Origin: Armatimonadaceae bacterium
GTDB lineage: Bacteria > Armatimonadota > Armatimonadia > Armatimonadales > Armatimonadaceae
Direction: 5' to 3'
Length of the DNA stretch: 19,306 nucleotides
Assembly: GCA_030446525.1 (NCBI GenBank)
Contig: JAUJNC010000101.1
Span: 1-19,306 of the forward strand
Shown here: piece after piece, positions 6,035 to 13,812 of the stretch
How the letters are laid out: every line of letters starts with the position of its first letter
Position numbering within the stretch: position 1 is the first letter of the stretch
Program-made: the position numbers and the translations under genes
The notes under the pieces: model-generated
Databases searched by the model: none
Seen by the model: only the letters and a program-made list of their open reading frames with translations
What the model was told of the DNA's origin: nothing

Positions 6035-6805
6035 TCAAGCGACGTGCCGCCTGGGCGGGGGCACGTTCTCGATCAGGTAGCGCGCGGCCTCCTGGTGCGT
6101 GCACTGGCGGGCCTGCGCCGTGCGCAGCAGACCCTCCTTGGTCCGGGCGCCCGGACAGACCGTCAGGCGCCAGTCCACGTACACGCTGCAGCGGCGGAAG
6201 GTGGCCGGGTCGCGGTTGCGCGCCCGGGTCACCTGGGAGCGCACGTCCGGCAGCGGCCGCTGCACCAGGGGCGAAGGCGTGTACGGCCGGGCGGGCGGGC
6301 GGATGATGACGGTGCGCACGCTGCCGTCGGGCTCGTGGACGCGCCGGGCGCTGTCCATGATCAGGGGCTGGGCCGCGCGGCGGAAGACCTGCCGCACGGC
6401 GTCGCGGGGTGCCAGGCCGGTGGCCTGGCAGTAGCGGTCCAGGGCGCGCGCGGCCAGGACGCCCAGGCACAGGGCCACGCGGTATGGGAACGGCCCGCCC
6501 TCGGGCCTGGGCCAGCGCATCCCTTCGGTGTTGTAGCGCCCGCAGTCACGGCACCAATACACCTGATTGCAGTTCCTTCTCCCCTTTCCCCTTCGCTGGC
6601 ACCTGCCGCCGCAATGGGGGCAGGGCGGACAAGGGGGGCGGGGCTCGGTGCCGGGACGCGGCTCGCGGAATTGACGCCCACAGGCCGGGCAGCGGTACTT
6701 TTGCCGGCCGTCTCGGGTGCAACCGGCGCGACGCACGTGCGTCGCGCCGCAGCGCGGGCAGGGGGGGACGTCGGGTCGGGCGCCGGCTTGCGCGGTGCTG
6801 CTCAT
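6035..6805 (-). CDS. Protein with two N-terminal zinc ribbons, IS1 InsA-like at the start, 256 aa
   Basis: The start at 6805 is chosen because GGAGG lies five bases upstream; a longer reading from 6832 lacks this. The first zinc ribbon is CPRCGATHVRRAGC followed by YRCPACGRQF (about 16-45), the same layout as the InsA zinc ribbon of IS1-type elements. A second ribbon, CPHCGGRCQRRGKG followed by YWCRDCGRYN, spans about 62-94. A helical section (about 105-150) might hold a helix-turn-helix. The C-terminal third has VDWRLTVCPGARTKEGLLR but no DDE motif that I can place. There are no terminal inverted repeats near it. It may be a domesticated DNA-binding protein or a transposase relic. It sits just downstream of and convergent with intI, 183 bp away, with nothing seen between them. 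Confidence 0.7.
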   Translation of the reverse strand: MSSTAQAGARPDVPPCPRCGATHVRRAGCTRDGRQKYRCPACGRQFREPRPGTEPRPPCPPCPHCGGRCQRRGKGRRNCNQVYWCRDCGRYNTEGMRWPRPEGGPFPYRVALCLGVLAARALDRYCQATGLAPRDAVRQVFRRAAQPLIMDSARRVHEPDGSVRTVIIRPPARPYTPSPLVQRPLPDVRSQVTRARNRDPATFRRCSVYVDWRLTVCPGARTKEGLLRTAQARQCTHQEAARYLIENVPPPRRHVA

Positions 6806-6922
6806 GGTGACCTCCGTGAGGTAATCAAACATTCGTTTTATGTTATGCCACCTTTTCGCCGGAACAAGGACAAGAAGCCCCAGGATGTAGAGGCGCTCGC
6901 CTTATAGTAGGAGCTTGTGCCG

Positions 6923-6952
6923 TTGTATCTGTCGTGCGGCGCCGTGTATACT
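6923..6952 (+). promoter_or_regulatory. Candidate sigma-70 promoter for the hydrolase gene
   Basis: TTGTAT (6923-6928) and TATACT (6947-6952) are separated by 18 bases. This would start a transcript about 30 nt before the gene at 6990. The -10 box is a good match; the -35 matches at three positions. Confidence 0.5.
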
Positions 6953-6989
6953 ATCCCAGGAAGCTTTGCCCTCAAGGAGCGAGGTTCGT

Positions 6990-8328
6990 ATGCTGGGCTT
7001 ACAAAAGATCCTCCGTTTTTCGGTCGCCTGCCTGCTGGTGGGTCTCGCCTGTCGCGCCGCGGCGGCGCAAAGCGGCGTCACGCCGCCGCCGCAGCCTGAG
7101 GCCGGACCCGGCGGCAGCGACTACGCGTTCCCCGGCTATGTTTTCGAGCAGGTCGGCAGCGGCCCCGGCTCGTACTGGCTGTTCGAGCCCAGGCCCAGGC
7201 CGGCCCAGGCGCCCGTGATCGTCGTGCTGCACGGCTACAGCGCCGAAGGCAGGCCCAACCTTTACCGGGGGTACCTGGGCTGGGTCGCGCACCTGGTCCG
7301 GAAGGGCAGCGTGGTCATCTTCCCGCTGATCCAGGACGCCGCCACGCCCCAGCGCGATTTCTACCCCAACGCCCTGCGGGCCATCAAGGACGCCCTGGGC
7401 GTGCTGCAAACGCAGCCGGGGCGGGTCCGGCCGCAGACGGGCGGCGACGGGCGGATGAACTTCGCCATCACCGGCCACTCGCTCGGGGCGGGCCTGACCT
7501 ACGTGCTGGCGTCGCTGTACCCGGCCAACGGCATCCCCAAGCCCAAGGCGCTGATGCCCGTGATGGGCGGCACCAACTACCGGCCCGGCGTCGCCTTCGA
7601 CACCCGGAATATCCCGCCCGACACGTACCTGCTCACCGTGAGCGGCAACGACGACACGGGGATAGGCAATCGGGGGCACGTGGTGATGATGGACCTGATC
7701 CGCAAGAACACGCCCCAGATCCCCTCAGACCGCAAGGACTGGGTCCTGTTCTACAGCGACGATCATGGCACGCCCCCCCTGGTGGCGGACCACTCCCTGC
7801 CGTCGACCGCCGTGACCGACGCCCTGGACTACTACGGCGTCTGGAAGCTTTCACAGGCGCTGTTCCACTACGCTTTCTACGGGACCGACCGCGACTATTG
7901 CCTGGGCGGCGGGCCCGACATGACGTACCTGGGCGCCTGGAGCGACGGGCGCCCGGTGGTCCCGCTGTACGTCTCCGACGCCAACATGGACTGGACGGAC
8001 CGGGTGAGCGTCACCCGCAGCGGGCAGAGCCCAGACGGCGAGACCGGACGCTTCGTGCAGAAAGTGACCCTGCGGAACACGGGCGACCGTGCGGTCCCGG
8101 GCCCCGTGTCCCTGGTCCTGGACGGCCTGCCCGCCGGCGTGAGCCTGTACGCCAAAGGCGGCGTTTCCGGCGTCACCACGAGAGACGCCCCCGGAACAGC
8201 CCGTACCTGGATGTCAGCCCCGGGCTGGACGCGGGGCAAAAGTGGTAATCACGCTGGAGTTCATCAACCCGGCGAACGCCGCCATCCGCTACACGACGCG
8301 GGTGCTGGCGGGACCTGGGGGCCGATGA
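6990..8328 (+). CDS. Exported alpha/beta hydrolase with C-terminal beta domain, two frameshifts
   Basis: The start ATG at 6990 follows AAGGAG and GAGG. A signal peptide is visible (hydrophobic SVACLLVGLACRAAAA, about 11-26). The catalytic domain has the oxyanion-type HGYSA (81-85), the nucleophile elbow GHSLG with Ser164, a candidate acid in SGNDD (about 221) and a candidate His at 259 or 268. It is probably a secreted esterase, lipase or peptidase; the substrate is unknown. From about residue 330 a beta-rich tail resembles CARDB/NPCBM-like add-ons (VQKVTLRNTGDRAVPGPVSL). Two single missing bases, one in a C/G run at 8187-8194 and one in an A run at 8238-8241, break the frame; restoring both extends the tail as NSPYLDVSPGLDAGQK then VVITLEFINPANAAIRYTTR to TGA at 8326-8328, 446 aa in all. 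Confidence 0.83.
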
Positions 8329-8378
8329 GCGCCGATGAGCCATGCGGGAACCCCTGGCGCAAACAAGCGGAGTGCAGG

Positions 8379-8936
8379 ATGCCTGACTCGCTCTTTCACG
8401 TCAGCGACCTACCGGACATCACGCGCTTCGAGCCGCGCCCCGCATCGCGCCCCGGTTCCGGGCAACAAGGTGATATGGTCTGGGCGATCGACCGCGACCA
8501 CCTTCACAACTACTTGCTGCCGCGCCAGTGCCCGCGCGTGACCTTCTACGCGCTGCCGGAGAGTGCGCCGGCGGACGTCGAGCGCCTGATGGCCGGGAGC
8601 GCCGCCAGGTATGTCGTGGCTATCGAGTCAAGGTGGCTGCCCGAAGTGATCAGCCACTGCCTGTACCGGTACGAGTTCGCGCCGGACACGTTCACGCTGG
8701 TGGACGCGGGGGCGGGATACTACATTTCGCGCCAAACGGTCGTCCCTCGCTCCGTGACGCCGATCCCGGATGTGCTCGGCGCGTTGCTGCAGCGGGATGT
8801 GGAACTGCGGGTCATGCCGTCGCTGTGGAAGCTGCGCGACGCGGTGACAGCTTCCACGCTGCAGTATTCGATCATCCGGATGAGCAACGCGCTCCCTCCC
8901 GGCGAGGGAACGGCGGCGCACCACCCGTTGCCGTAG
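8379..8936 (+). CDS. DUF6886-like family protein, 185 aa
   Basis: The ATG at 8379 is preceded by GGAG at 8369-8372 with normal spacing. The pattern MPDSLFHVSDLPDITRFEPR at the start, then MVWAIDRDHLHNYLLPRQCP, LYRYEFAPDTFTLVD and AGYYISRQTVVP, matches what I remember of DUF6886, a small bacterial family of unknown function whose members look like ADP-ribosyl-transferase-type or Rnf146-like folds only by speculation. No signal peptide or membrane segment is present, so the protein is cytoplasmic. It follows the hydrolase gene by 50 bp on the same strand and could be co-transcribed, although the functions do not obviously match. Its frame is intact; a continuous reading from the hydrolase frame reaches it only because of the two upstream frameshifts. 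Confidence 0.8.
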   Translation: MPDSLFHVSDLPDITRFEPRPASRPGSGQQGDMVWAIDRDHLHNYLLPRQCPRVTFYALPESAPADVERLMAGSAARYVVAIESRWLPEVISHCLYRYEFAPDTFTLVDAGAGYYISRQTVVPRSVTPIPDVLGALLQRDVELRVMPSLWKLRDAVTASTLQYSIIRMSNALPPGEGTAAHHPLP

Positions 8937-8979
8937 GCCGGACAATCAACAGCAAGTCACGGACAGTCTTCCTGTTCGG

Positions 8980-9399
8980 TCAGCGTCCCGTGCCTCGCCC
9001 CTGCGGCCCTTCCACTTCGAGAGCGAGCGGAAAGGCCAACCTCGCAACCGCCTCTGCCCAGCCACACGGCTCCCCGTCCTGCGTCCACCCACGCTCCCGG
9101 TCCACCGCGGCGCCCGCCTCCTGCGCCTGTCTCAGGAGGGCCAGGAGGCGGCGGGTTGCCGGGGTGTCGAGCAGCTCCACGGGCACCTCTGCGGAGGACT
9201 GCAGCCTCACCGGCCGGTCCGCCCCCCCGCGGAGCATCTTCTGCAGCAGATACCAGTTCGCCTCCTGCACCCGGTTCAGGTAATCCCGTGCCTGGTCCAC
9301 TTCGCCGCGCTGCAGCATCGCGTCTGCGCGGGTGACGTTCGCGTTTGCTGCCTCCATTCCGCGTGCCCAGGCGTCCAACTCGTTCTGGTCGACGTACAT
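8980..9399 (-). CDS. Unknown small helical protein, 139 aa
   Basis: The ATG at 9399 is preferred to an upstream start at 9576 because the first 59 residues of the longer form are low-complexity and Pro/Arg-rich, while AAGGGAG precedes the ATG at about ten bases. The N-terminal 55 residues form one or two amphipathic helices, with repeated Asn/Asp/Glu and Ala (ELDAWARGMEAANANVTRAD and QARDYLNRVQEANWYLLQKM). The C-terminal half has leucine-rich helical segments ending in an acidic Gly-rich tail. No known family is recognised. It is transcribed toward, and convergent with, the DUF6886-like gene 43 bp away. Confidence 0.65.
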   Translation of the reverse strand: MYVDQNELDAWARGMEAANANVTRADAMLQRGEVDQARDYLNRVQEANWYLLQKMLRGGADRPVRLQSSAEVPVELLDTPATRRLLALLRQAQEAGAAVDRERGWTQDGEPCGWAEAVARLAFPLALEVEGPQGRGTGR

Positions 9400-9607
9400 A
9401 GTAGAGGTTCTCCCTTCCCTTGTCGCTCCGATATCGACGGATGGCCGGATACACCGCTGCCACGGGCGCGGAAGCGGTGGCGGGCAGATCCGTTGCGCTT
9501 GGGCAACAGGGATAATGCAGCGCTCGTCACGATGAGTACGAGAGCGCTCCACGAGGGGTGCAGGCAGGTCCGTCACACGGGCGCGACGCGGAGTCCTGCA
9601 TCACAGC

Positions 9608-9643
9608 GGATGCCGGGCGCATCGGGAATGCGCCCGGGCATCC
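9608..9643. other. Strong imperfect hairpin in a 575-bp intergenic region
   Basis: GGATGCCGGGCGCAT and ATGCGCCCGGGCATCC pair over 15 bp with one bulged C around a CGGGA loop. There is no T-run on either side, so it is not a standard terminator. It sits between the divergent genes at 9399 and 9975. The rest of 9400-9974 holds the promoter and leader of the RRM gene; I see no coding or tRNA-like sequence there. Confidence 0.7.
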
Positions 9644-9789
9644 GGGTGGGGCGTCCTAACATCAGCGGGAACAACATCGGTCGTTGTATTTAGTGTACCT
9701 CGCGCATTGTAGATTTCCGACTGGTATCTCAAGGGAAAAGAAGAGGGGCGGATCAACAAACCATTTATTTTCAAAGAATGGCCGGAAGG

Positions 9790-9818
9790 TGGTGAATGTT
9801 CCGGAAACCTGGTATACT
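9790..9818 (+). promoter_or_regulatory. Candidate promoter for the RRM protein gene
   Basis: TATACT (9813-9818) is preceded by TGG, giving an extended -10 element; the -35 region (about TGGTGA at 9790-9795) is poor. The start would leave a leader of about 150 nt. Confidence 0.5.
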
Positions 9819-9833
9819 GAGACCGTGCTTCTT

Positions 9834-9855
9834 GCGGGTGTGGCTCTCCACCCGC
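9834..9855 (+). promoter_or_regulatory. Leader hairpin upstream of the RRM gene
   Basis: GCGGGTG (9834-9840) and CACCCGC (9849-9855) form a perfect seven-pair stem with an eight-base loop, soon after the predicted transcription start. Long structured leaders are common for cold-induced RNA-binding proteins; a role here is inference. Confidence 0.45.
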
Positions 9856-9974
9856 TGGTATCGGATCAACAGTATCAGTGTTTTCTTCCGGCTTAACCCC
9901 CGTTCTTGGACCCCTGCTCTCCTGTTCGTTGCGTGCTGCACAGAATCTATCCGGGAGTCAAACAGGAAACGCAC

Positions 9975-10274
9975 ATGCGTATCTTCGTAGGGGGAATCTC
10001 CTACAGCACCAATTCGGAGGGGCTGCGGAGCCTTTTCGCTCAGGCCGGCGGCGTCACCGAGGCCAGCGTGGTCGAGGATAAGTACTCGGGTCAGTCGAAG
10101 GGCTTCGGCTTTGTCGACATGCCCAACGACGAGGAGGCCCGAACGGCCATCGCCAAGTTCAACGGCTACAGCCTCGATGGTCGCCCTTTGACGGTCAACG
10201 AAGCCAAGCCGCGCGAGAACCGCAGTGGCGGGGGCGGTTACGGCGGGAATCGGGGCGGCGGCAGCCGCTGGTAA
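9975..10274 (+). CDS. Glycine-rich RNA-binding protein with a single RRM, 99 aa
   Basis: The start at 9975 is preceded by AGGA with eight-base spacing; an in-frame start at 9906 would add a tail with no RRM homology. The RRM occupies about 1-78: RNP2 is RIFVGGI (2-8) and RNP1 is KGFGFVDM (42-49), where the last position is Met instead of the usual aromatic residue. The C-terminal 20 residues are Gly/Arg-rich (SGGGGYGGNRGGGSRW). This is the layout of the bacterial Rbp family, best known from cyanobacteria, whose members bind single-stranded RNA and are often cold-induced. It is monocistronic: own promoter, own terminator. Confidence 0.93.
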   Translation: MRIFVGGISYSTNSEGLRSLFAQAGGVTEASVVEDKYSGQSKGFGFVDMPNDEEARTAIAKFNGYSLDGRPLTVNEAKPRENRSGGGGYGGNRGGGSRW

Positions 10275-10300
10275 CAGCGCCTGCACCGCTCATTGATGCA

Positions 10301-10349
10301 CGCAGGGGCCGGGGACGAAGAGACGTCCTTGGCCCCCGCGCTTTTTATT
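10301..10349 (+). terminator. Rho-independent terminator of the RRM gene
   Basis: The arms 10301-10317 and 10324-10340 pair as CGC/GCG, GGGGCC/GGCCCC, two G-T wobbles and GGACG/CGTCC, with one A-C mismatch and an AAGAGA loop. TTTTTATTT follows immediately. It starts 27 bp after the stop codon. Confidence 0.92.
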
Positions 10350-10426
10350 TGTGCCCGATGCCTGACACAGGGGGCGGTGGCCCGACCCTTCGGGGCCTGT
10401 GTGGGGGCGGCGCAGCACAAGAGGTT

Positions 10427-10999
10427 ATGAAGATCGGCAGCCAAGTTCTAGCGGCTTTTTTCTGGTTTACCTACACCAGCTTCTTTGAGTGGTTCGTCCA
10501 CCGTCACGTCATGCACGTCAAACGGTTCCCCCTGCACGACGCCTTCCGGGGGCATACCCTGGTCCACCATCAGATCTACCATGGAACGGACTTCCTGGTG
10601 CAGGTCCCGGGCCGCGCGCCCCATGTCACGCTCCGCTGGTACGCGTTCCCGGCAATGCTCCTGGGTCATCTCCCGCTGTTCGGCCTGTTCCAGTGGCTGA
10701 CCGGATGGCCCACGTTCTGGGGCGCCGTCGCAGGATGCACGCTCTACTTTGCGGGCTACGAATATACGCACTACTTGATGCACGTTCCCCGAGGGCACTT
10801 CGTGGAGCGGCTGCGCTGGTTCCGGTTCCTGCGGGAACACCACCGCCTGCACCACAAATACATGCTTCGCAACCTGAACGTGTTTCTCCCCCTGGCGGAT
10901 GTCTGTCTCGGGACCCTGGTCACGGCCGAAGGGTGGCGCTCCAAGCCCGCCAAGCGCCGGCGCTTTCTTGCGCGCCGGCGCAGCGAGAAGCCTTCATGA
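10427..10999 (+). CDS. Fatty acid hydroxylase / sterol desaturase superfamily membrane protein, 190 aa
   Basis: The ATG at 10427 is used; its only Shine-Dalgarno-like element (GAGG) is very close, and the upstream GTG lies in the terminator. The diiron-binding His clusters of the superfamily are visible: EWFVHRHVMH (21-30), HTLVHH (43-48), H52, YTHYLMH (113-119) and HHRLHH (138-143). Hydrophobic segments flank them (about 6-22, 73-92 and 97-112). Members hydroxylate or desaturate lipid chains or sterols at the membrane using O2 and a diiron centre. The last codon and stop overlap the neighbouring methyltransferase gene tail-to-tail. A joint role in lipid modification with that methyltransferase is plausible but not shown. 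The C-terminus is basic (KRRRFLARRR). Confidence 0.88.
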   Translation: MKIGSQVLAAFFWFTYTSFFEWFVHRHVMHVKRFPLHDAFRGHTLVHHQIYHGTDFLVQVPGRAPHVTLRWYAFPAMLLGHLPLFGLFQWLTGWPTFWGAVAGCTLYFAGYEYTHYLMHVPRGHFVERLRWFRFLREHHRLHHKYMLRNLNVFLPLADVCLGTLVTAEGWRSKPAKRRRFLARRRSEKPS

Positions 11000-11815
11000 A
11001 GCCGCCGGCTTCTGGAGGGTGCAGCGCCAATACTCCACCTCGCCCGCCCGCAGCGCCTCGTACACCCGGGTCCCGCGTACGCCCGCGAAATCTTCGAACC
11101 AGCGCAGCAGGTAGCGGGGGACATGCCGACGGATCGTCGCGCGCTTGCGGTCATGGACGCGGTCCAGGGCCAGAAGCACGTTGGGCGTGATGTCCGCTTC
11201 CTGCCGCATCTGCAAACCCGCGCTCTGGAACTGGGCACGGACGGCGTCACGCTGCCCTCTGGGCCGCATGTCCGCCCAGAGAAAGTGGCCTCCGGGCCTC
11301 AACACGCGGTAAACTTCGCCCAGGAAACGCCCCATGGACCCGTAGCAGTGTGACGACTCCACGTTAACGACCGCGTCGAAGGCGCCGTCCTCGCAGGGGA
11401 GCGCCTCGGCGTCGCCTTGCTGGAAGCTCAGGCGCGGGATAGCATGGAGCTTCCGGCTGAGTGCGACGGCATTTTCCGAGAAGTCGATGCCGCACGTGGA
11501 CCGGGGCCGCAGATAACGGGCGATGTAGGAGCAGCCGCCTCCGCGGCCGGAACCCACTTCCAGAACATCCCGCCCGCGCAGGTCCAGCTGGCCCACAAGC
11601 TGGTGGTACAGTTGAATGGAGTAGCGGTCGGGTTCATCGGCGGCCTCCAGGTCCAGTTCCGGCGCATGGTTGCCCGGGTCGGCAAACCCGTAGTTCATGA
11701 AGGTCCAATCCTCTTGCCGGTAGCCACCGGCCAGGAACTGATACCACCTTTTCCACAGCGTGCGCTTCAGCCCGGGAGAGGCGGCGACGAGCGGCCCTAA
11801 GATCCTTGTCAGCAT
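10994..11815 (-). CDS. Class I SAM methyltransferase, phthiotriol-methyltransferase-like, 273 aa
   Basis: The ATG at 11815 follows AAGGGA with eight-base spacing; the reading from 11854 is less likely. Motif I is VLEVGSGRGGG (84-94), the acidic loop of motif II follows near GIDFSENA (109-116), and GDAEALP (134-140) and VVNVESSHCY (149-158) are the motifs after it. The N-terminal WTFMNYGFA and the EAADEPDRYSIQLYHQL stretch, and the SSHCY element, closely recall the mycobacterial phthiotriol/phenolphthiotriol dimycocerosate methyltransferases (family knowledge, not a search). It likely O-methylates a lipid or polyketide. It is the last gene of the minus-strand run, 13 bp after the 79-aa gene, and ends back to back with the hydroxylase. 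Confidence 0.88.
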   Translation of the reverse strand: MLTRILGPLVAASPGLKRTLWKRWYQFLAGGYRQEDWTFMNYGFADPGNHAPELDLEAADEPDRYSIQLYHQLVGQLDLRGRDVLEVGSGRGGGCSYIARYLRPRSTCGIDFSENAVALSRKLHAIPRLSFQQGDAEALPCEDGAFDAVVNVESSHCYGSMGRFLGEVYRVLRPGGHFLWADMRPRGQRDAVRAQFQSAGLQMRQEADITPNVLLALDRVHDRKRATIRRHVPRYLLRWFEDFAGVRGTRVYEALRAGEVEYWRCTLQKPAAS

Positions 11816-11828
11816 CAGACGATTCCCT

Positions 11829-12068
11829 TCACGGTCTCGGCGGCGGCTCGTCACCCAGCCCGGGGGTGAACTCCTCGGCGTAGCCCTGGAGCAGCTCGGC
11901 GATCTTCTCGCCGGCGGCGGCCTTGGCGGCGTCGAAGATGATGTCGTGGCGGTTGTCGAGGAACCGGTCGATCTCGCCGGCGCGGATCTGGAGCGCCCGG
12001 GCGATGTCGTCGTTGATGTCGATGGAGACGGTGAGCTTGACCGTCCTGCTGTACGTTAACCGGTGCAT
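11829..12068 (-). CDS. Unknown 79-aa protein
   Basis: The ATG at 12068 follows GGAG with a six-base spacer. The product opens with a beta-like stretch (VKLTVSIDI, 10-18) and continues as a helical, acidic segment (IARALQIRAGEIDRFLD, then AAKAAAGEKIAELLQGYAEE), ending in a Pro-rich tail. No family recognised. It is 13 bp from the genes on both sides and is clearly part of the rpoD operon. The short beta-helix order is seen in small antitoxin-like or ribbon-helix-helix proteins, but no toxin is next to it, so I make no such call. Confidence 0.72.
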   Translation of the reverse strand: MHRLTYSRTVKLTVSIDINDDIARALQIRAGEIDRFLDNRHDIIFDAAKAAAGEKIAELLQGYAEEFTPGLGDEPPPRP

Positions 12069-12081
12069 CGGGCTCTCCTCG

Positions 12082-12600
12082 CTAGAAGCGCTTCTTGAAG
12101 GCGGTGACGGCCAGGTCGGCGGCGGAGTGGAGGAAGGCGCCGAGGAACAGGCCGAGCAGAAGCATCTGGAAGTGGCGCGGGTGGGTCTGCCACAGGTGGA
12201 ACAGGGCGTCGGTCCACTGGCGGGACAGGGCGTTGCGGTCCACGGGGGTGAGGAAGCGGTCCACGAAAAAGGAGCCGGCGCGGAAGAGCGCCCAGGCGGC
12301 CACCAGGAAGTAGGCGACGCGCAGCAGCGGGCCGAGCAGAAACGAGTGCGAGATCCAGGAGCGGTGCGGGACGAGCTTCTGGTAGGGCCACCAGAGCCAC
12401 CGGAAGAAGCCCCAGCGCCGGTACACGGAGGAGTCCAGGTCCAGGTCGGGCGAGATCGCCAGCCCGGAAAACAGGAGCGAGAAGAGGAACACGGCGCCCG
12501 CGCCCGCGTCGCGCGGTGTGGGCGAGAAGTGCCACCAGACGGGGACGGACAGCCCCGCCGCGACCAGGGTTATTCGGTCGTGGACCTTGCCGCTGGGCAC
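12082..12600 (-). CDS. DUF2227-like predicted metal-binding membrane protein, 172 aa
   Basis: The start is a GTG four bases after the rpoD stop, typical of translational coupling, and matches the family's MPSGKVHD opening. Conserved metal-binding-type residues are visible: H7-D8, SPDLDLDSS (50-58), HRSWISHS (79-86) and FLHSAADL (156-163). Hydrophobic segments at about 35-50, 88-108 and 145-160 suggest a membrane protein. Family members are found in cyanobacteria and other phyla as predicted membrane-bound metal-dependent proteins; their reaction is not known to me. Its place between rpoD and two genes of unrelated type suggests a housekeeping role at the envelope. Confidence 0.85.
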   Translation of the reverse strand: MPSGKVHDRITLVAAGLSVPVWWHFSPTPRDAGAGAVFLFSLLFSGLAISPDLDLDSSVYRRWGFFRWLWWPYQKLVPHRSWISHSFLLGPLLRVAYFLVAAWALFRAGSFFVDRFLTPVDRNALSRQWTDALFHLWQTHPRHFQMLLLGLFLGAFLHSAADLAVTAFKKRF

Positions 12601-12604
12601 GGGG

Positions 12605-13750
12605 TTAGTCGATGTACTCGCGCAGGCGGCGGCAGCGGTTCGGGCTGCGCAGCTTTTTGAGCGCCTTGGCCTCGATCTGCCGGATGCGCTCGCGGGTGAC
12701 GCTGAACTGCTGGCCGACCTCTTCCAGGGTGCGCGGGCTGCCGTCGTGGTCCAGGCCGAAGCGCATCTTGAGCACGTCGCGCTCGCGGTCGGTCAGGGAG
12801 CTGAGCACCTCCTCGATCCGGTCGCGCAACACGGACTTGGACGCGGCCTCGGAGGGCGTGCAGTTCTCGTCGTCCTGCACGAAATCGCACAGGTGGGAGT
12901 CTTCCTCCTCGCCGACCGGGGTTTCCAGGGACAGCGGCTCCGGCGCGATGCGGATGATCTCGGAGACGCGCTCCACCGACGTGCCCATCTCGCGCGCCAG
13001 CTCGTCGAGGGTCGGCTCGCGGCCCAGCTCCTGCAGCAGGTGGCCGGACGTCTTGACCAGCCGGTTGATGGTCTCGACCATGTGCACGGGGATACGGATG
13101 GTGCGCGCCTGATCGGCGATGGCGCGGGTGATGGCCTGGCGGATCCACCAGGTGGCGTAGGTGGAGAACTTATACCCTTTGCGGTAGTCGAACTTCTCGA
13201 CGGCGCGGATCAGGCCGAGGTTGCCCTCCTGGATCAGGTCGGGGAAGGACATGCCGCGCCCCGAGTAGCGCTTGGCGATCGAGACCACCAGGCGCAGGTT
13301 GGCCTGCGTCAACACGGCCTTGGCCTCGTGGTCGCCGCGCTCGATCCGCTTGGCGAGCCGGATCTCCTGGTCCAGGGTGAGCAGGTGGGTCTTGCCGATC
13401 TCGCGCAGCCACATCCGCACCGAGTCGTCGAGCGGCTGGCCGTCCGTGCCCGAAAAGTCGTCGCGCAGGTCGGCGGCGGGGGAAAGGGTGTCGGCCGGGA
13501 CGGGGCGCGCGCCGCCCGCCTCGAGGGAGACGGCGAAGTCCTTGGGCGTCGGGGTGTGCCGCTCGACCACCTGGATCCCTTCGTCCGCGAGGAGCTGCAG
13601 CAGGTCCTCGTAGTGCCCGGCGTACGCGTCCTCCTGCCGACAAAGGGTGTCGTTTATCTCCTCGTACGTGAGGACGCCGTGCCGCCGCCCGGCGTCCAAG
13701 AGCCGCTGAATGTCGCCGTTCTCCCCCACCGCCTGTTGAACCGCCACCAT
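12605..13750 (-). CDS. rpoD: Primary sigma factor (sigma-70, RpoD/SigA), 381 aa
   Basis: This is the housekeeping promoter-recognition subunit of RNA polymerase. Region 1.1-like helices occupy about 10-62. A low-complexity linker leads to region 1.2 ([13 protein letters not shown], 108-120). Region 2 is complete (about 143-213), with the -10-reading helix [19 protein letters not shown] (193-211). Region 3 is about 222-300. Region 4 (about 312-366) carries the -35 helix-turn-helix [19 protein letters not shown] (342-360). The protein is short for a primary sigma because it lacks the long non-conserved region between 1.2 and 2, as in Firmicutes and several environmental phyla. It starts 62 bp after dnaG and overlaps no neighbour. 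The frame is intact, in contrast to dnaG. Confidence 0.98.
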   Translation of the reverse strand: MVAVQQAVGENGDIQRLLDAGRRHGVLTYEEINDTLCRQEDAYAGHYEDLLQLLADEGIQVVERHTPTPKDFAVSLEAGGARPVPADTLSPAADLRDDFSGTDGQPLDDSVRMWLREIGKTHLLTLDQEIRLAKRIERGDHEAKAVLTQANLRLVVSIAKRYSGRGMSFPDLIQEGNLGLIRAVEKFDYRKGYKFSTYATWWIRQAITRAIADQARTIRIPVHMVETINRLVKTSGHLLQELGREPTLDELAREMGTSVERVSEIIRIAPEPLSLETPVGEEEDSHLCDFVQDDENCTPSEAASKSVLRDRIEEVLSSLTDRERDVLKMRFGLDHDGSPRTLEEVGQQFSVTRERIRQIEAKALKKLRSPNRCRRLREYID

Positions 13751-13812
13751 TGCCTTCTCCCCCGCCCAGCCCGGCGCACGCCGCTGTGAACGGTAGCCCC
13801 CGGCGGCTATTC

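Noticed and set aside
5948..6907. A 319-aa plus-strand open frame opposite the zinc-ribbon gene
   Set aside because: No motifs; the minus strand has Cys-ribbons and a good Shine-Dalgarno site.
9400..9974. tRNA or other stable RNA gene in the intergenic region
   Set aside because: No cloverleaf with a TTCRANNC-type arm was found; only isolated hairpins.
10954..10981. Terminator from two GCGCCGGCGC copies at the end of the hydroxylase gene
   Set aside because: It lies inside the coding sequence without a T-run, so I see only repeated Arg codons with GC-rich symmetry.
12518..13789. A 423-aa plus-strand open frame opposite rpoD
   Set aside because: Antisense shadow of the conserved sigma factor.
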